This document shows positions 52,647 to 61,034 of a stretch of 64,000 bases of DNA, piece by piece. Numbering within the stretch: the first letter of the stretch is position 1; each line of letters opens with the position of its first letter. Source of the DNA: VRUE01 sp963748075. GTDB taxonomy: Bacteria > Actinomycetota > Thermoleophilia > Solirubrobacterales > 70-9. Location: NCBI GenBank assembly GCA_963748075.1, contig CAVVHQ010000023.1, positions 11,158-75,157 of the forward strand. The letters run 5' to 3'. The notes beneath the pieces were generated by a model, which ran no database searches, was not told the origin of the DNA, and worked only from the letters and a program-made list of their open reading frames with translations. Made by a program: the position numbers and the translations under genes.

Positions 52647-53640
52647 TTGACTGCCAGCACGGTCAACGGGAGCGGGAATGGGGCGCGCTCCGGAGCGCAG
52701 ACCCTCATCCTGCTCGCCGATCCGCTCAACGTCGCCGTCCTCCGTTCCCTCTCCGACGGGACCGAAGCGACAGCTCGAGCTGCGCCGCGAGGCCGGCTCG
52801 CCCGCCCAGAGCACGCTGCGCGCCCACCTGAAGAGCCTCGAGGGGATCGGAGCGATCGCCAGGCACCGGCGCAACGCCTTCCCCGGCACGGTCGAATACG
52901 AGCTGGAGAAGCCCGGCGAGGAGCTGCTGTTCGTCGCCGCCACGCTGAAGCGCTGGCTGGCCGCAGCGCCGGAGGGCGCCGCTCGCGCTCGGCGAGCGAC
53001 GCCGCCAAGGCGGCGATCAGAGCGCTCATCGACGGCTGGTCCTCGACCATGCTGCGCGCCCTCGCGGCCGGCTCGCTCTCGCTCACCGAGCTGGATCGCC
53101 TGATCGGCGCCCTCAGCTACCCCTCGCTGGAGCGCCGCCTCGTCGCGATGCGCCTCGCCGGCCTGGTCGGAGCCCGCGCGGACGCCGCCGAGGCACCCCG
53201 TACGCGGTAACCGCCTGGCTGCGCCAGGGGGTCGGCGCCGCTCGCAGCCGCCGTCCGCTGGGAGCGCTGTTACCTTCCGCGACGACACCCAGCCGATCAA
53301 GCGCATAGACGCCGAGACGGGGTTCCTGCTCTCCGCGCCTATGCTGCGCCTGACCCGCGGACGTTTCGGGCTCCTGTCGGCTGGCCGTCGAGATTCCGAA
53401 CGGCAGGGGGCACAGCGTGGGCGGCGTCGTGGTCGAGTTCCGGCTCGGGCAGATCGCGTCTGCACCACACGCTGAAGGGCTGCCCGGACGCTTGGATCTG
53501 CGGTCCGGCCTCGGGCTGGCTCGCCGCGTCGATCGAAGGCGACGTCGCAGCCTCGAGCTGGGCGGCGACTGTCGCTTCGCTCGCGCCGTGCTCGACGGGC
53601 TGTTCGAGGCGCTGTCCGGGGCTGGCGCCCCAACGGCCTC
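52647..53640 (+). pseudogene. Full-length but frameshifted winged-helix regulator copy
   Basis: Most complete copy of the regulator family. Rejoined from three frames it reads LILLADPLNVAVLRSLSDG, LRREAGSPAQSTLRAHLKSL and FPGTVEYELEKPGEELLFVA (first wing), AIRALIDGWSSTMLRALAAG and LTELDRLIGALSYPSLERRL (second wing), then IKRIDAETGFLLSAPMLRL and AWICGPASGWLAASIEGDVA (C-terminal domain). At least five frame changes are needed. The family probably binds a small ligand in the C-terminal domain; none is known to me. Confidence 0.65.
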
Positions 53641-53797
53641 CCACCGGCACGAGCCGGCCGTGGCGCTTTGCGCGCCTGAACTAAGAAAGCGGTCGTCCTG
53701 AAATAGGTACTTGACTGGTGGCCTACGATCGGCGAGGATAGCGTCAAATTGATCTTTTCTTAAGATCGAAAACCACCATGTACATGGGAGGGGATCT

Positions 53798-54591
53798 ATG
53801 TCCCAGTCATTGAAATGGCGCACCCTGCTCTCCGTCGTGGGAGCGGCGATCATGTCCCTGGCGCTACTTGCCTCAACTGCGTCAGCGACCGAACCGGCGG
53901 AAGGCTATGAGCGGTTCGCCGGCTGTCCGAGTCCTGAAGAAAACGAAAACATCGACGAGCTGCCAGCCGGTGAGGATTACGGGCGGCTACTTCAACATTG
54001 GCAACAAAGAAGTGCCGATCGAAAATGAAATGACCGCTCGGTGGAGGCATCGAGGGGATCGAATAATTATCAGCTACAACTCCAAAGGTGGGCTGTCGCC
54101 CGTCGCCCAGAAAGTTCCCGGTGGCGTGATCGGTCTCACCGGCCTCACCTGGCTGCTCGAATTCTTCGGCAGCGAAGCGCTGACCCTGTACGCGACGACC
54201 GAACTCGCGGGCCAGGCAGGCTCGCCGTTCCTTGAACCGAAGGAACTGCCGATCAAGGTGCATCTGACGAACCCGGCCGGCCTGCTCGGCAACAACTGCT
54301 ACATCGGGTCGGATTCGGAACCGATCGAACTCAACCTGCTCAATGGCGCGCTGCGGAATTCGAAGTCGGACGCCGGAACCGGTTCTGGTGTTCAACGGCC
54401 TCGTACTGTTCGACAAACGTTCCGGCGCCCGGCGCCACGGGTGCAAGCTGTATCTCTTCGGGTTCATCCCGATAAGCATCAACGGGCTGGTCAACGAATT
54501 CTCCGGCCTGCCCGCCAAGCGGAATGAAACGGTTCAGAACGCCAAGCTTGAATTCGTGGCATCTGAACACGTTTACCCTGAAGAACCGTAG
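53798..54591 (+). pseudogene. Secreted protein of a Solirubrobacterales family, frameshifted
   Basis: The ATG follows a strong GGGAGGGG ribosome-binding site. MSQSLKWRTLLSVVGAAIMS to ASA is a Sec signal peptide. The mature part in the next frame reads YFNIGNKEVPIENEMTARW, SKGGLSPVAQKVPGGVIGLT and LPIKVHLTNPAGLLGNNCYI, and the third frame gives LYLFGFIPISINGLVNEFSG. The frame changes lie near 53980 and 54375. The family is a group of exported beta-rich proteins of unknown role with one conserved cysteine pair. A second, truncated relative follows. A terminator lies right after the stop. Confidence 0.65.
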
Positions 54592-54603
54592 TTTTCCATC
54601 CGA

Positions 54604-55134
54604 GTGGAAGAGGCCGGTTCATCCCGGCCTCTTCCTTCTCGCCGTATTGTTGGTGTCTTCACCGGGGTCACCGCGACGGTCGAATTGGCCGCTCCGGCGT
54701 CATCGATCGAAATCAACCCGTTCAACCTGCTCATCGAAACTGGCACCGCTCTCTCGTTGCCGGTGAAGATCAAGCTGAGCAACGTGCTCCTCGGCAACCA
54801 TTGCTACGTCGGCTCGAACTTCGATCCGATCGTGATCGACTTCACCAGCGGGGAAACGTCGCCGCCGCCGCCGAACGAACCGATCCACGGCAGCGCGGGC
54901 ACGCCGGAAGTCAACGAAGCGGGAACGCTGCTCACCTTGAGCGGCGGCTCCCTCGTGAACAACTCGTTCGCGGCGCCGAAGGCCCACGGTTGCGGGGGGT
55001 TGCTCTCGCTCTTCATCGACCCCCTCGTCAACTCGATTCTCGGTCTGCCGGCAGCGGCCGGCACCAACACGGCAGTCCTCGAAGGCAAAATCCAGACCGC
55101 GATCGCCGCAGCGGTTGTGGCAAGCGAAGAATAG
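54604..55134 (+). CDS. Paralogue of the secreted protein, signal peptide missing
   Basis: The frame (176 codons from a GTG inside the preceding terminator) contains LPVKIKLSNVLLGNHCYVGS, then VNEAGTLLTLSGGSLVNNSF, KAHGCGGLLSLFIDPLVNSI and GLPAAAGTNTAVLEGKIQTA. These match the second half of the gene before it. No signal peptide or plausible start is present, so it looks like a 5'-truncated duplicate whose frame has stayed open. Export is impossible as it stands unless an upstream start exists. Confidence 0.55.
   Translation: MEEAGSSRPLPSRRIVGVFTGVTATVELAAPASSIEINPFNLLIETGTALSLPVKIKLSNVLLGNHCYVGSNFDPIVIDFTSGETSPPPPNEPIHGSAGTPEVNEAGTLLTLSGGSLVNNSFAAPKAHGCGGLLSLFIDPLVNSILGLPAAAGTNTAVLEGKIQTAIAAAVVASEE
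54606..54635 (+). terminator. Intrinsic terminator of the secreted-protein gene
   Basis: GGAAGAGGCCGG and CCGGCCTCTTCC are perfect 12-bp arms with a short loop, followed by TTCTC. It starts 15 bases after the stop. Confidence 0.8.
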
Positions 55135-55154
55135 TCAGCGACCAGTCCATTTCG

Positions 55155-56070
55155 TCAGTAGTGAGGGCCGGCATTGCCGGCCCTCACTACGTGTAGGGGC
55201 AGCTCGCCGGTGTCGTGCAGCTCGAAGCGCAGCGAGTTGATCACCGCCCCGGCCAGCAGCGCCAGGCTGAGCAGGTAGAACCAGAGCAGGGCGATCAGCA
55301 CGAAGCCCAGGGTCGAGCCGAAGCGCGAGAGGCTGGAGACGTTGGAGAGGTAGAAGGGGAAGGCCCAGTTGGCGATCCCGGTGGCGAGCGTGACGAAGGC
55401 CGCCCCCGGCCAGACCGCCCGCCAGGGCATGTGCCCCTTCGGCACCGCCCAGAAGATCACCGCAGCAGATCGCGAACACGATCAGCACCGCCAGCCCCAG
55501 CAGCAGCGCCGTGTCGATCGCCTGGATGTCGGAGAGGCCGAGCGGCAGCCGGTCGGTGCCGGAGACCAGCGCCCCCTCCATCGTCGGCAGGACGATCGAG
55601 GCGGCGATCAGCAGGACGACCACGCCCAGCATCGCGAAGGAGAAGCGCTTCTGCTCGAGCCAGCCGCGCGTCTCGACGTGGTAGATGTGGCCGAAGGCGG
55701 TGTCCATCGCCCCCCAGAAGGAGGCGCCGATCCACAGCGAGCCGAGGAAGGCGGCGATCCCGATCGTCGTCGAGTTTTCCTCGATCCGTTCCAGCGCGCT
55801 GCTCAGCGTCCCCTGCTCGGCGTTGGGGAAGAGCCGCTGGAGGTCGTCCAGCACCCCCGTCTCCACCCCCTTGACCTTCAGCACCTGCCCGAAGACGAAG
55901 AGGACGAGCAGCGCGAAGGGGAAGACCGCGAGCATCAGGTTGTAGGCGACCATCGCCGCCAGGCCGGTGACGTTCTCGCGGTAGGCTCGCTGCCAGAAGG
56001 CACGCAGCCAGGGGCTGGGTTTTCTCTTCGTTTTGGGCAAATTTGCGGGCGATCCGTGCCTTGACTTCAC
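55155..56070 (-). CDS. YihY/BrkB-family membrane protein, one frameshift
   Basis: Six-span membrane protein of about 305 residues. WQRAYRENVTGLAAMVAYNL is the family start, and FLGSLWIGASFWGAMDTAF and MLGVVVLLIAASIVLPTM are membrane segments. The frame breaks near 55462 after VLIVFAICC; the next frame continues VIFWAVPKGHMPWRAVWPGA to LIALLWFYLLSLALLAGAV and stops at 55155. YihY proteins are often called ribonuclease BN by mistake; the true role is unknown. The GTG at 56070 is the start. The promoter region is shared with rpoD, which is divergent. Confidence 0.85.
55158..55190. terminator. Perfect hairpin between converging genes
   Basis: GTAGTGAGGGCCGGC and GCCGGCCCTCACTAC are perfect 15-bp arms around ATT. 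It lies between the secreted-protein paralogue and yihY and includes the last codons of the latter. It can serve both strands. Confidence 0.7.
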
Positions 56071-56129
56071 AAACTGAAGCGCCTAATATGCGAACAGACG
56101 TTTGAAAGACGGCCTTGGGGCCTTGTTCG

Positions 56130-56155
56130 CGGACCGCGCTGCCGGTCCGTTTTTT
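56130..56155 (+). terminator. Intrinsic terminator in the rpoD leader (possible attenuator)
   Basis: CGGACCG and CGGTCCG pair around CGCTGC and are followed by six T. No plus-strand gene lies upstream; TAATAT at 56094-56099 could start a short RNA that ends here, about 75 bases before rpoD. Confidence 0.65.
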
Positions 56156-56231
56156 CGCGACATTGCGCCCGCGACGGCCTTCTATGGGAACCCACTAAAC
56201 CACCTAGCGCAGAGAGACGAGTGAAGACACG

Positions 56232-57335
56232 ATGCTGGTAGCAGAGCTTCAGGAGCTCGAGGAGGTCAAAGGGCTGGTCCATCGCGGTCAGCAGCTCGGC
56301 GTGCTCACCTTCGGCGACATCGCCTCGGCGGTCTCCGAGGTCGACCTCGACGAGTCCGACGTCGAGGACCTCTACGGGCACATCGAGAAGCAGGGCATCG
56401 AGCTGGTCGAGGACATGGACCCGGCCCAGAAAGCGGCCGCGGAGGCGATCCCCGTCGACACCGGCAAGAAAGGGCGGCGCCGCAAACAGGCGATCGACCT
56501 GAAACCGGACATGACCACGGACAGCCTGCAGCTGTTCCTCAAGGACATCGGCAAAGTCCGCCTGCTGACCGCCCAGGAGGAGGTCGAACTGGCCAAACGG
56601 ATCGAGCGCGGCGACCTCGACGCGAAGCAGAAAATGGTCGAGTCCAACCTGCGCCTGGTCGTCTCGATCGCCAAGAACTACCGCAACCAGGGCCTCCCCT
56701 TCCTCGACCTGATCCAGGAGGGGACGCTGGGCCTGGTCCGCGCCGCGGAGAAGTTCGACTACCGCAAGGGCTTCAAGTTCTCCACCTACGCGACCTGGTG
56801 GATCCGCCAGGCGATCGCCCGCGCCCTGGCCGACAAGGCGCGGACGATCCGCATCCCCGTCCACGTGGTCGAGAAGCTGAACAAGATCGGCCGCGCCGAG
56901 CGCAAGCTGGTCACCGAGCTGGGCCGCGAGCCGAGCCCGGAGGAGATCGCCGCGGTGACCGGGATCGACCCCGAGGAGGTCGACTCGATCAAGCGCTCCG
57001 CCCAGGCGCCGGTCAGCCTCGAGAAGCCGGTCGGCGACGAGGAGGAGTCGGAGTTCGGCCAGTTCATCGCCGACGAGAAGGCCGAATCGCCCTTCGACCG
57101 GGCCGCCGACCTGCTCACCAAAGAGGCGCTGAAAGAGGCGCTGGAGAACCTCTCCTACCGGGAGCGGCGCGTGCTCGAGCTGCGCTACGGGCTGGGCGGC
57201 GAGCACCCGCGCACCCTCGACGAGGTCGGCCGCACCTTCAACGTCACCCGCGAGCGGATCCGCCAGATCGAGAACCAGAGCCTCAAAAAGCTCCAGCAGC
57301 TCGGCGAAGCGCAGAAACTGCGCGAAGTGACCTGA
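56232..57335 (+). CDS. rpoD: Primary RNA polymerase sigma factor (RpoD/SigA)
   Basis: Sigma-70 group 1 factor of 367 residues. A shortened region 1.1 is visible (LVHRGQQLGVLTFGDIASAV). Region 1.2 is DSLQLFLKDIGKVRLLTAQE, region 2 includes NLRLVVSIAKNYRNQGLPFL and FSTYATWWIRQAIARALADK, region 3 runs from RIPVHVVEKLNKI, and region 4.2 is TLDEVGRTFNVTRERIRQIE. The spacer between region 1.2 and the N-terminus is only about 90 residues. It is intact and has a leader with a terminator-like hairpin. It would read ordinary housekeeping promoters, not the WhiG-like ones. Confidence 0.95.
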   Translation: MLVAELQELEEVKGLVHRGQQLGVLTFGDIASAVSEVDLDESDVEDLYGHIEKQGIELVEDMDPAQKAAAEAIPVDTGKKGRRRKQAIDLKPDMTTDSLQLFLKDIGKVRLLTAQEEVELAKRIERGDLDAKQKMVESNLRLVVSIAKNYRNQGLPFLDLIQEGTLGLVRAAEKFDYRKGFKFSTYATWWIRQAIARALADKARTIRIPVHVVEKLNKIGRAERKLVTELGREPSPEEIAAVTGIDPEEVDSIKRSAQAPVSLEKPVGDEEESEFGQFIADEKAESPFDRAADLLTKEALKEALENLSYRERRVLELRYGLGGEHPRTLDEVGRTFNVTRERIRQIENQSLKKLQQLGEAQKLREVT

Positions 57336-57365
57336 GGCAATCGCGGCTCGGCTGCCCTAAAGGAG

Positions 57366-60300
57366 CTAACCTCGGGCGCCGGGGCGCTTGGCGCCCTTGC
57401 CCTGCTTGGCGCCCTTGCCCTTCTTCTTGTTGCCCTTGCGCTTCTTGCAGCTGGTCGCCCAGACCACCGGCTTGACCTTGTCGACCCGCGCGTTCTGACC
57501 GCCGAGGTTGGCGCGGGCGCGGTTTTGCTTGCGGTTGCGGCAGAGGCCCTTGCTGTTGATGATCAGGCCCTTCTTGCCGCCCTGCATGTGCAGGACGAAG
57601 CGGGAGACCGGCACGTCGGGGATGCCCTGGAAGCTGGAGCGGATGCCGCCGCGCTTGGAGTCGATCCGCGAGGCCAGCTCGACCTCGATCGGGACCGAGG
57701 GCGGCCCGTGCAGGGCCACCACCAGGTCGGGCAGCTTGTGGTTGGAGGAGCGCAGGTAGGCGGGGCCCGAGAGCGGCTGGTCGAGCAGCGGCGTGTAGGC
57801 GATGGCGTGGCCGTAGACCGCGCCGGGCGGGCACAGCGCCCCGTTGCCCGGCCCGGCCGCGTACTGCACGCGGGTGCAGACGGTGCGGATGTGGGCCTGG
57901 TCGAGGAAGGCCGAGTGGGGCAGGGTGACGATCGCGTGGGCGAAGTTGGCGTCGCGCGGCCAGCGCGAGACGACCACCGCCTTCAGCGCCGGGTGGGCGC
58001 CGCGGCGGGTGCCGCCCTTCAGCCGCAGCTTCAGCCGCGGACGGAAGCCGAGGTTGGCACAGTCGGCGACCTGGAAGCGGGAGGCGAGGACCTTCGACTT
58101 CGCTTCGCTGGAATACAGGGCGGCGATGATCGACTTCGGCTCGCAGTTGGTCGGGTTGATCGCGAAGCCGGGGCGGTCGAGGTGGATGCGCACGTCGCGG
58201 GTGCGGATCACGACGCCGTTGACGATCTGGGGCAGCGGGTCGGTCTTGAGGCTGACCTGGGCGGTGCGGGGGTTGAGGTAGGCGGGGGCGCGGACCACCA
58301 CGTTGCCGAGGTCGACCGGGCCGGCCACCGCCGGGACGATCGCCACGCCGGAGAGCGGCGCGCCTTTGTAGGGGCCGGCGAGGTAGACGCGGCCGGGAAC
58401 GTAGATCGGCGCCGGGCCGGCGCCGGCGCCGGCCTGCACGGTGCCGATCTGCGCGGCGGCCGGGCAGGAGGGCGAGGCCTGCTCGAGGGCGCCCTGGCCG
58501 GGGCGGCTGCGCGCCGCGGCGGCGGCGATCTGCGCCTCGGTGCAGCGCCCGACCCCGCGCAGCGAGGCCACCAGGCCCGGCGGCGCGGTGGCCTGCGCGG
58601 CGGAGAGCTCCTGGTCGGCGTCGGTGCGGGTGACCCGGGCGATCAGCGGGCTGAAGGCGCCGGCCACCGGGTTCGCGGTGCCGGCGAGGAAGCCCGGCTC
58701 GAAGGGGCGCTCGCCGAGGGAGGCGGGGCAGGGACCGCCGCCGGGGCCCTCGCGGAGCTCGTAGGAGCCCGAGACGTCGACCTCGTGGTTGGGCTGCGCG
58801 TAGGAGGTCATCGTCGCCTGGAGCTCGTGGCGCCCGCAGGTGGGCGGGTTGAGCAGCGGGGCGCGGTCTCCGGAGCGGAACTTCAGCGTGAGGTCGGAGA
58901 AGGGGAACTGGGGCAGGTTCGTGGCGGTGGTGGTGATCTGCCCGGTGGCGGGGTCGAGGGAGATCCGAAGCGGCACCTTGACCAGCACGCCGCGGTCTTC
59001 GGTGTCGTGCAGGGCGAGGTAGAGCGCCAGCAGCGAGCCGAACGGGTTGGCTTCCTGCTCTGCGAGGTAGACCGAGCCCTCGACCGGGTCCGGCAGCAGC
59101 GGCGTCTTGACCTCGGCTTCGCCGAGCCGCGAGCTGTCGGGGCAGCGGACCGGCTCGCCGTTCGGCGTCCCGGAGTCGGAGATGCCGAACTCGGACTCCG
59201 AGCAGCTGCTCAGCCCGCCGGCGGCGGCCGGGTTGACGGTCAGCCCCTCGGGCAGGGTGACCGTGGTGGTCCTCACCGGCGGGGTGGCGAGCGCGTTGGG
59301 GTTGTCGTTCTGGGGGACGTGGATCGAGACGTTCAGGCCGGTCGGCGTGCTCGCTCGGTCGCCGGTCGGTTCCAGCGAGACGTCCGGTTCGAAGCGCGGC
59401 TTATCGCAGCCGGTGAAGCGGTCCGGCAGGGTGTAGGGGATGTCGGGGCCGTAGAGGCCGGGGCGCTGCCAGGAGTCGTAGTCCCGCAGGCGGAAGGCGC
59501 CCGCAGCCTCGCACTGCGCCGGCATCGTGACGAACGGCGCCAGCCCGCCGCCGGGCGCTTCGGCGGAGCACTCCTGGTCGGTGTGGCCGGGGCCGCCGAC
59601 GCTCGAGAAGCCCGGGCAGCGCTCGGAGTCGTGGCTGGGGTCGGCCGGCACCCCCCAGACCGTCACCCTGCCCGAGAACGGCGGGAAGGTCTCGTTGATG
59701 TCGGCGAGGCGGGTGGTGATCGCGTAGCGGTTGGCGGGGTCGAGGGAGGCTTTGACGTGGACCGGGTTGGCGTTCAGCTCGAAGGCGAGGTCGGTGACCG
59801 CGCCGCGCGGGTGGACCATGTTGAACACGCCGGTGGAGAAGTTGTAGACGATGCCGGCGCCGGGGGTGGAGATCGAGCCGTCGAAGCGCCCGACCTGGCT
59901 GGAGGGCGGGCAGGCGCCGACCAGGAACTGGGCCTGACTGCACTCGCCGACCGCGGTCGGGTCGCCGAGGAAGCCGGCCGGCAGGTCGGCGGTCAGGTCG
60001 CGCACCGAGCCGGCCTCGCGCTTGCGGTAGAGCTGCTTCGCTTCGCCCGCGACGTTTTCGCCTTCCGCGGAGATGTCGGTGTAGATCGAGTTGAAGTCGA
60101 CCGGCACGCTGAGCAGGTCGGGGTGCCCGGCGGCCTGGCGGCGCGGGGTGAGCCCGTCGGCGTCGAAGAAGCCGGGCCGAAAGCTGGGGGCGAAGATGCC
60201 GAAGCCCGCCGGGGCGGAGGAGATCGGGGTCGGCTCGGTGTCGCTGGCCGGCGCCGCGGCGCCGCCGCCGGAGACGGTCGCGGTCGCGGTCGCGGTCAGG

Positions 60301-61034
60301 GAGCCTTCGGGCAGGCCCGGTTCGACCTCGACTTCGATCGCCAGGTGAGCGATCGTGTGGCGGGGGACCGAGCCTTCGGTGGTGTGGCATTCGGCGGTGG
60401 GGGTGCCGGCGCCCGCGCAGCTCCATCCCAGCTCGGCGAGGGGGGGGCGGAATTCCTGGCCGTAGATCGCCTGCGCGAAGTCGATCCCGGCGGGCAGCTG
60501 CACCGTGAGGTCGACCTGCCCGGCGCTGGCGCTGTCGCCGACGTTGCTCAGGTCGAGCCAGTACTGGGGGTGGGCGTCGAGGCCGAGCGGTTCGGCCCCG
60601 TTCGCGGCTTCGATCTGCGGCACGTCGGCTTCGGCGAGGTCGCCCTGGAAGGTGACGTCGAAGGTCACCTCGGAGCCTTCGGCTTCGCGGTCGACTTTGA
60701 CGTTGCCCGGGCCGATCGTGGGCAGGTTGCGCAGGGCGCTTTGCAGCGGGATTTTGCCGATGTTGTAGGGGAGGTCTTCGGTCGCCTCGCCCTCGAAGGA
60801 GAGGACGAACTCCCCCGATTCGGCGCTCAGCGAGACCTGCTGTTCCTCGTTCTGGCCGGGGCCGCCCTCGGTGAGGGTCTTCGCCTCCAGCGATCCGGGC
60901 ACCGAGTTGGAGAAGTTGGTCTGGTTGTGGTGCATCTCGAGGTTCCAGACGGTCGCCGCGGCGGCCGGGGCGGCGCCGAGCGCGCACAGCGCGAGCGCGC
61001 ACAGGGAGCCGAGCAGGGCCAGCCGCCGGGTCAT
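57366..61034 (-). CDS. Large secreted protein with lysine/arginine-rich tail
   Basis: Exported protein of 1222 residues. TRRLALLGSLCALALCALGA to AAA is a Sec signal peptide. The body is a series of beta-rich modules of about 150-200 residues, each with pairs of cysteines in GxCP or ECSQAQF-like contexts (for example CPDSSRLGEAEVKTPLLPDP, LLNPPTCGRHELQATMTSYA, CTEAQIAAAA). The last 30 residues are strongly basic (CKKRKGNKKKGKGAKQGKGA). No sortase signal is present. The fold family is a conserved Solirubrobacterales surface protein group of unknown function; the basic end may bind acidic wall polymers. It overlaps the upstream gene by 4 bases, so both are one operon. Frame intact. Confidence 0.8.
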   Translation of the reverse strand: MTRRLALLGSLCALALCALGAAPAAAATVWNLEMHHNQTNFSNSVPGSLEAKTLTEGGPGQNEEQQVSLSAESGEFVLSFEGEATEDLPYNIGKIPLQSALRNLPTIGPGNVKVDREAEGSEVTFDVTFQGDLAEADVPQIEAANGAEPLGLDAHPQYWLDLSNVGDSASAGQVDLTVQLPAGIDFAQAIYGQEFRPPLAELGWSCAGAGTPTAECHTTEGSVPRHTIAHLAIEVEVEPGLPEGSLTATATATVSGGGAAAPASDTEPTPISSAPAGFGIFAPSFRPGFFDADGLTPRRQAAGHPDLLSVPVDFNSIYTDISAEGENVAGEAKQLYRKREAGSVRDLTADLPAGFLGDPTAVGECSQAQFLVGACPPSSQVGRFDGSISTPGAGIVYNFSTGVFNMVHPRGAVTDLAFELNANPVHVKASLDPANRYAITTRLADINETFPPFSGRVTVWGVPADPSHDSERCPGFSSVGGPGHTDQECSAEAPGGGLAPFVTMPAQCEAAGAFRLRDYDSWQRPGLYGPDIPYTLPDRFTGCDKPRFEPDVSLEPTGDRASTPTGLNVSIHVPQNDNPNALATPPVRTTTVTLPEGLTVNPAAAGGLSSCSESEFGISDSGTPNGEPVRCPDSSRLGEAEVKTPLLPDPVEGSVYLAEQEANPFGSLLALYLALHDTEDRGVLVKVPLRISLDPATGQITTTATNLPQFPFSDLTLKFRSGDRAPLLNPPTCGRHELQATMTSYAQPNHEVDVSGSYELREGPGGGPCPASLGERPFEPGFLAGTANPVAGAFSPLIARVTRTDADQELSAAQATAPPGLVASLRGVGRCTEAQIAAAAARSRPGQGALEQASPSCPAAAQIGTVQAGAGAGPAPIYVPGRVYLAGPYKGAPLSGVAIVPAVAGPVDLGNVVVRAPAYLNPRTAQVSLKTDPLPQIVNGVVIRTRDVRIHLDRPGFAINPTNCEPKSIIAALYSSEAKSKVLASRFQVADCANLGFRPRLKLRLKGGTRRGAHPALKAVVVSRWPRDANFAHAIVTLPHSAFLDQAHIRTVCTRVQYAAGPGNGALCPPGAVYGHAIAYTPLLDQPLSGPAYLRSSNHKLPDLVVALHGPPSVPIEVELASRIDSKRGGIRSSFQGIPDVPVSRFVLHMQGGKKGLIINSKGLCRNRKQNRARANLGGQNARVDKVKPVVWATSCKKRKGNKKKGKGAKQGKGAKRPGARG

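Noticed and set aside
55155..56070. Ribonuclease BN
   Set aside because: Old annotation name for YihY/BrkB proteins. The sequence is a polytopic membrane protein without nuclease motifs.
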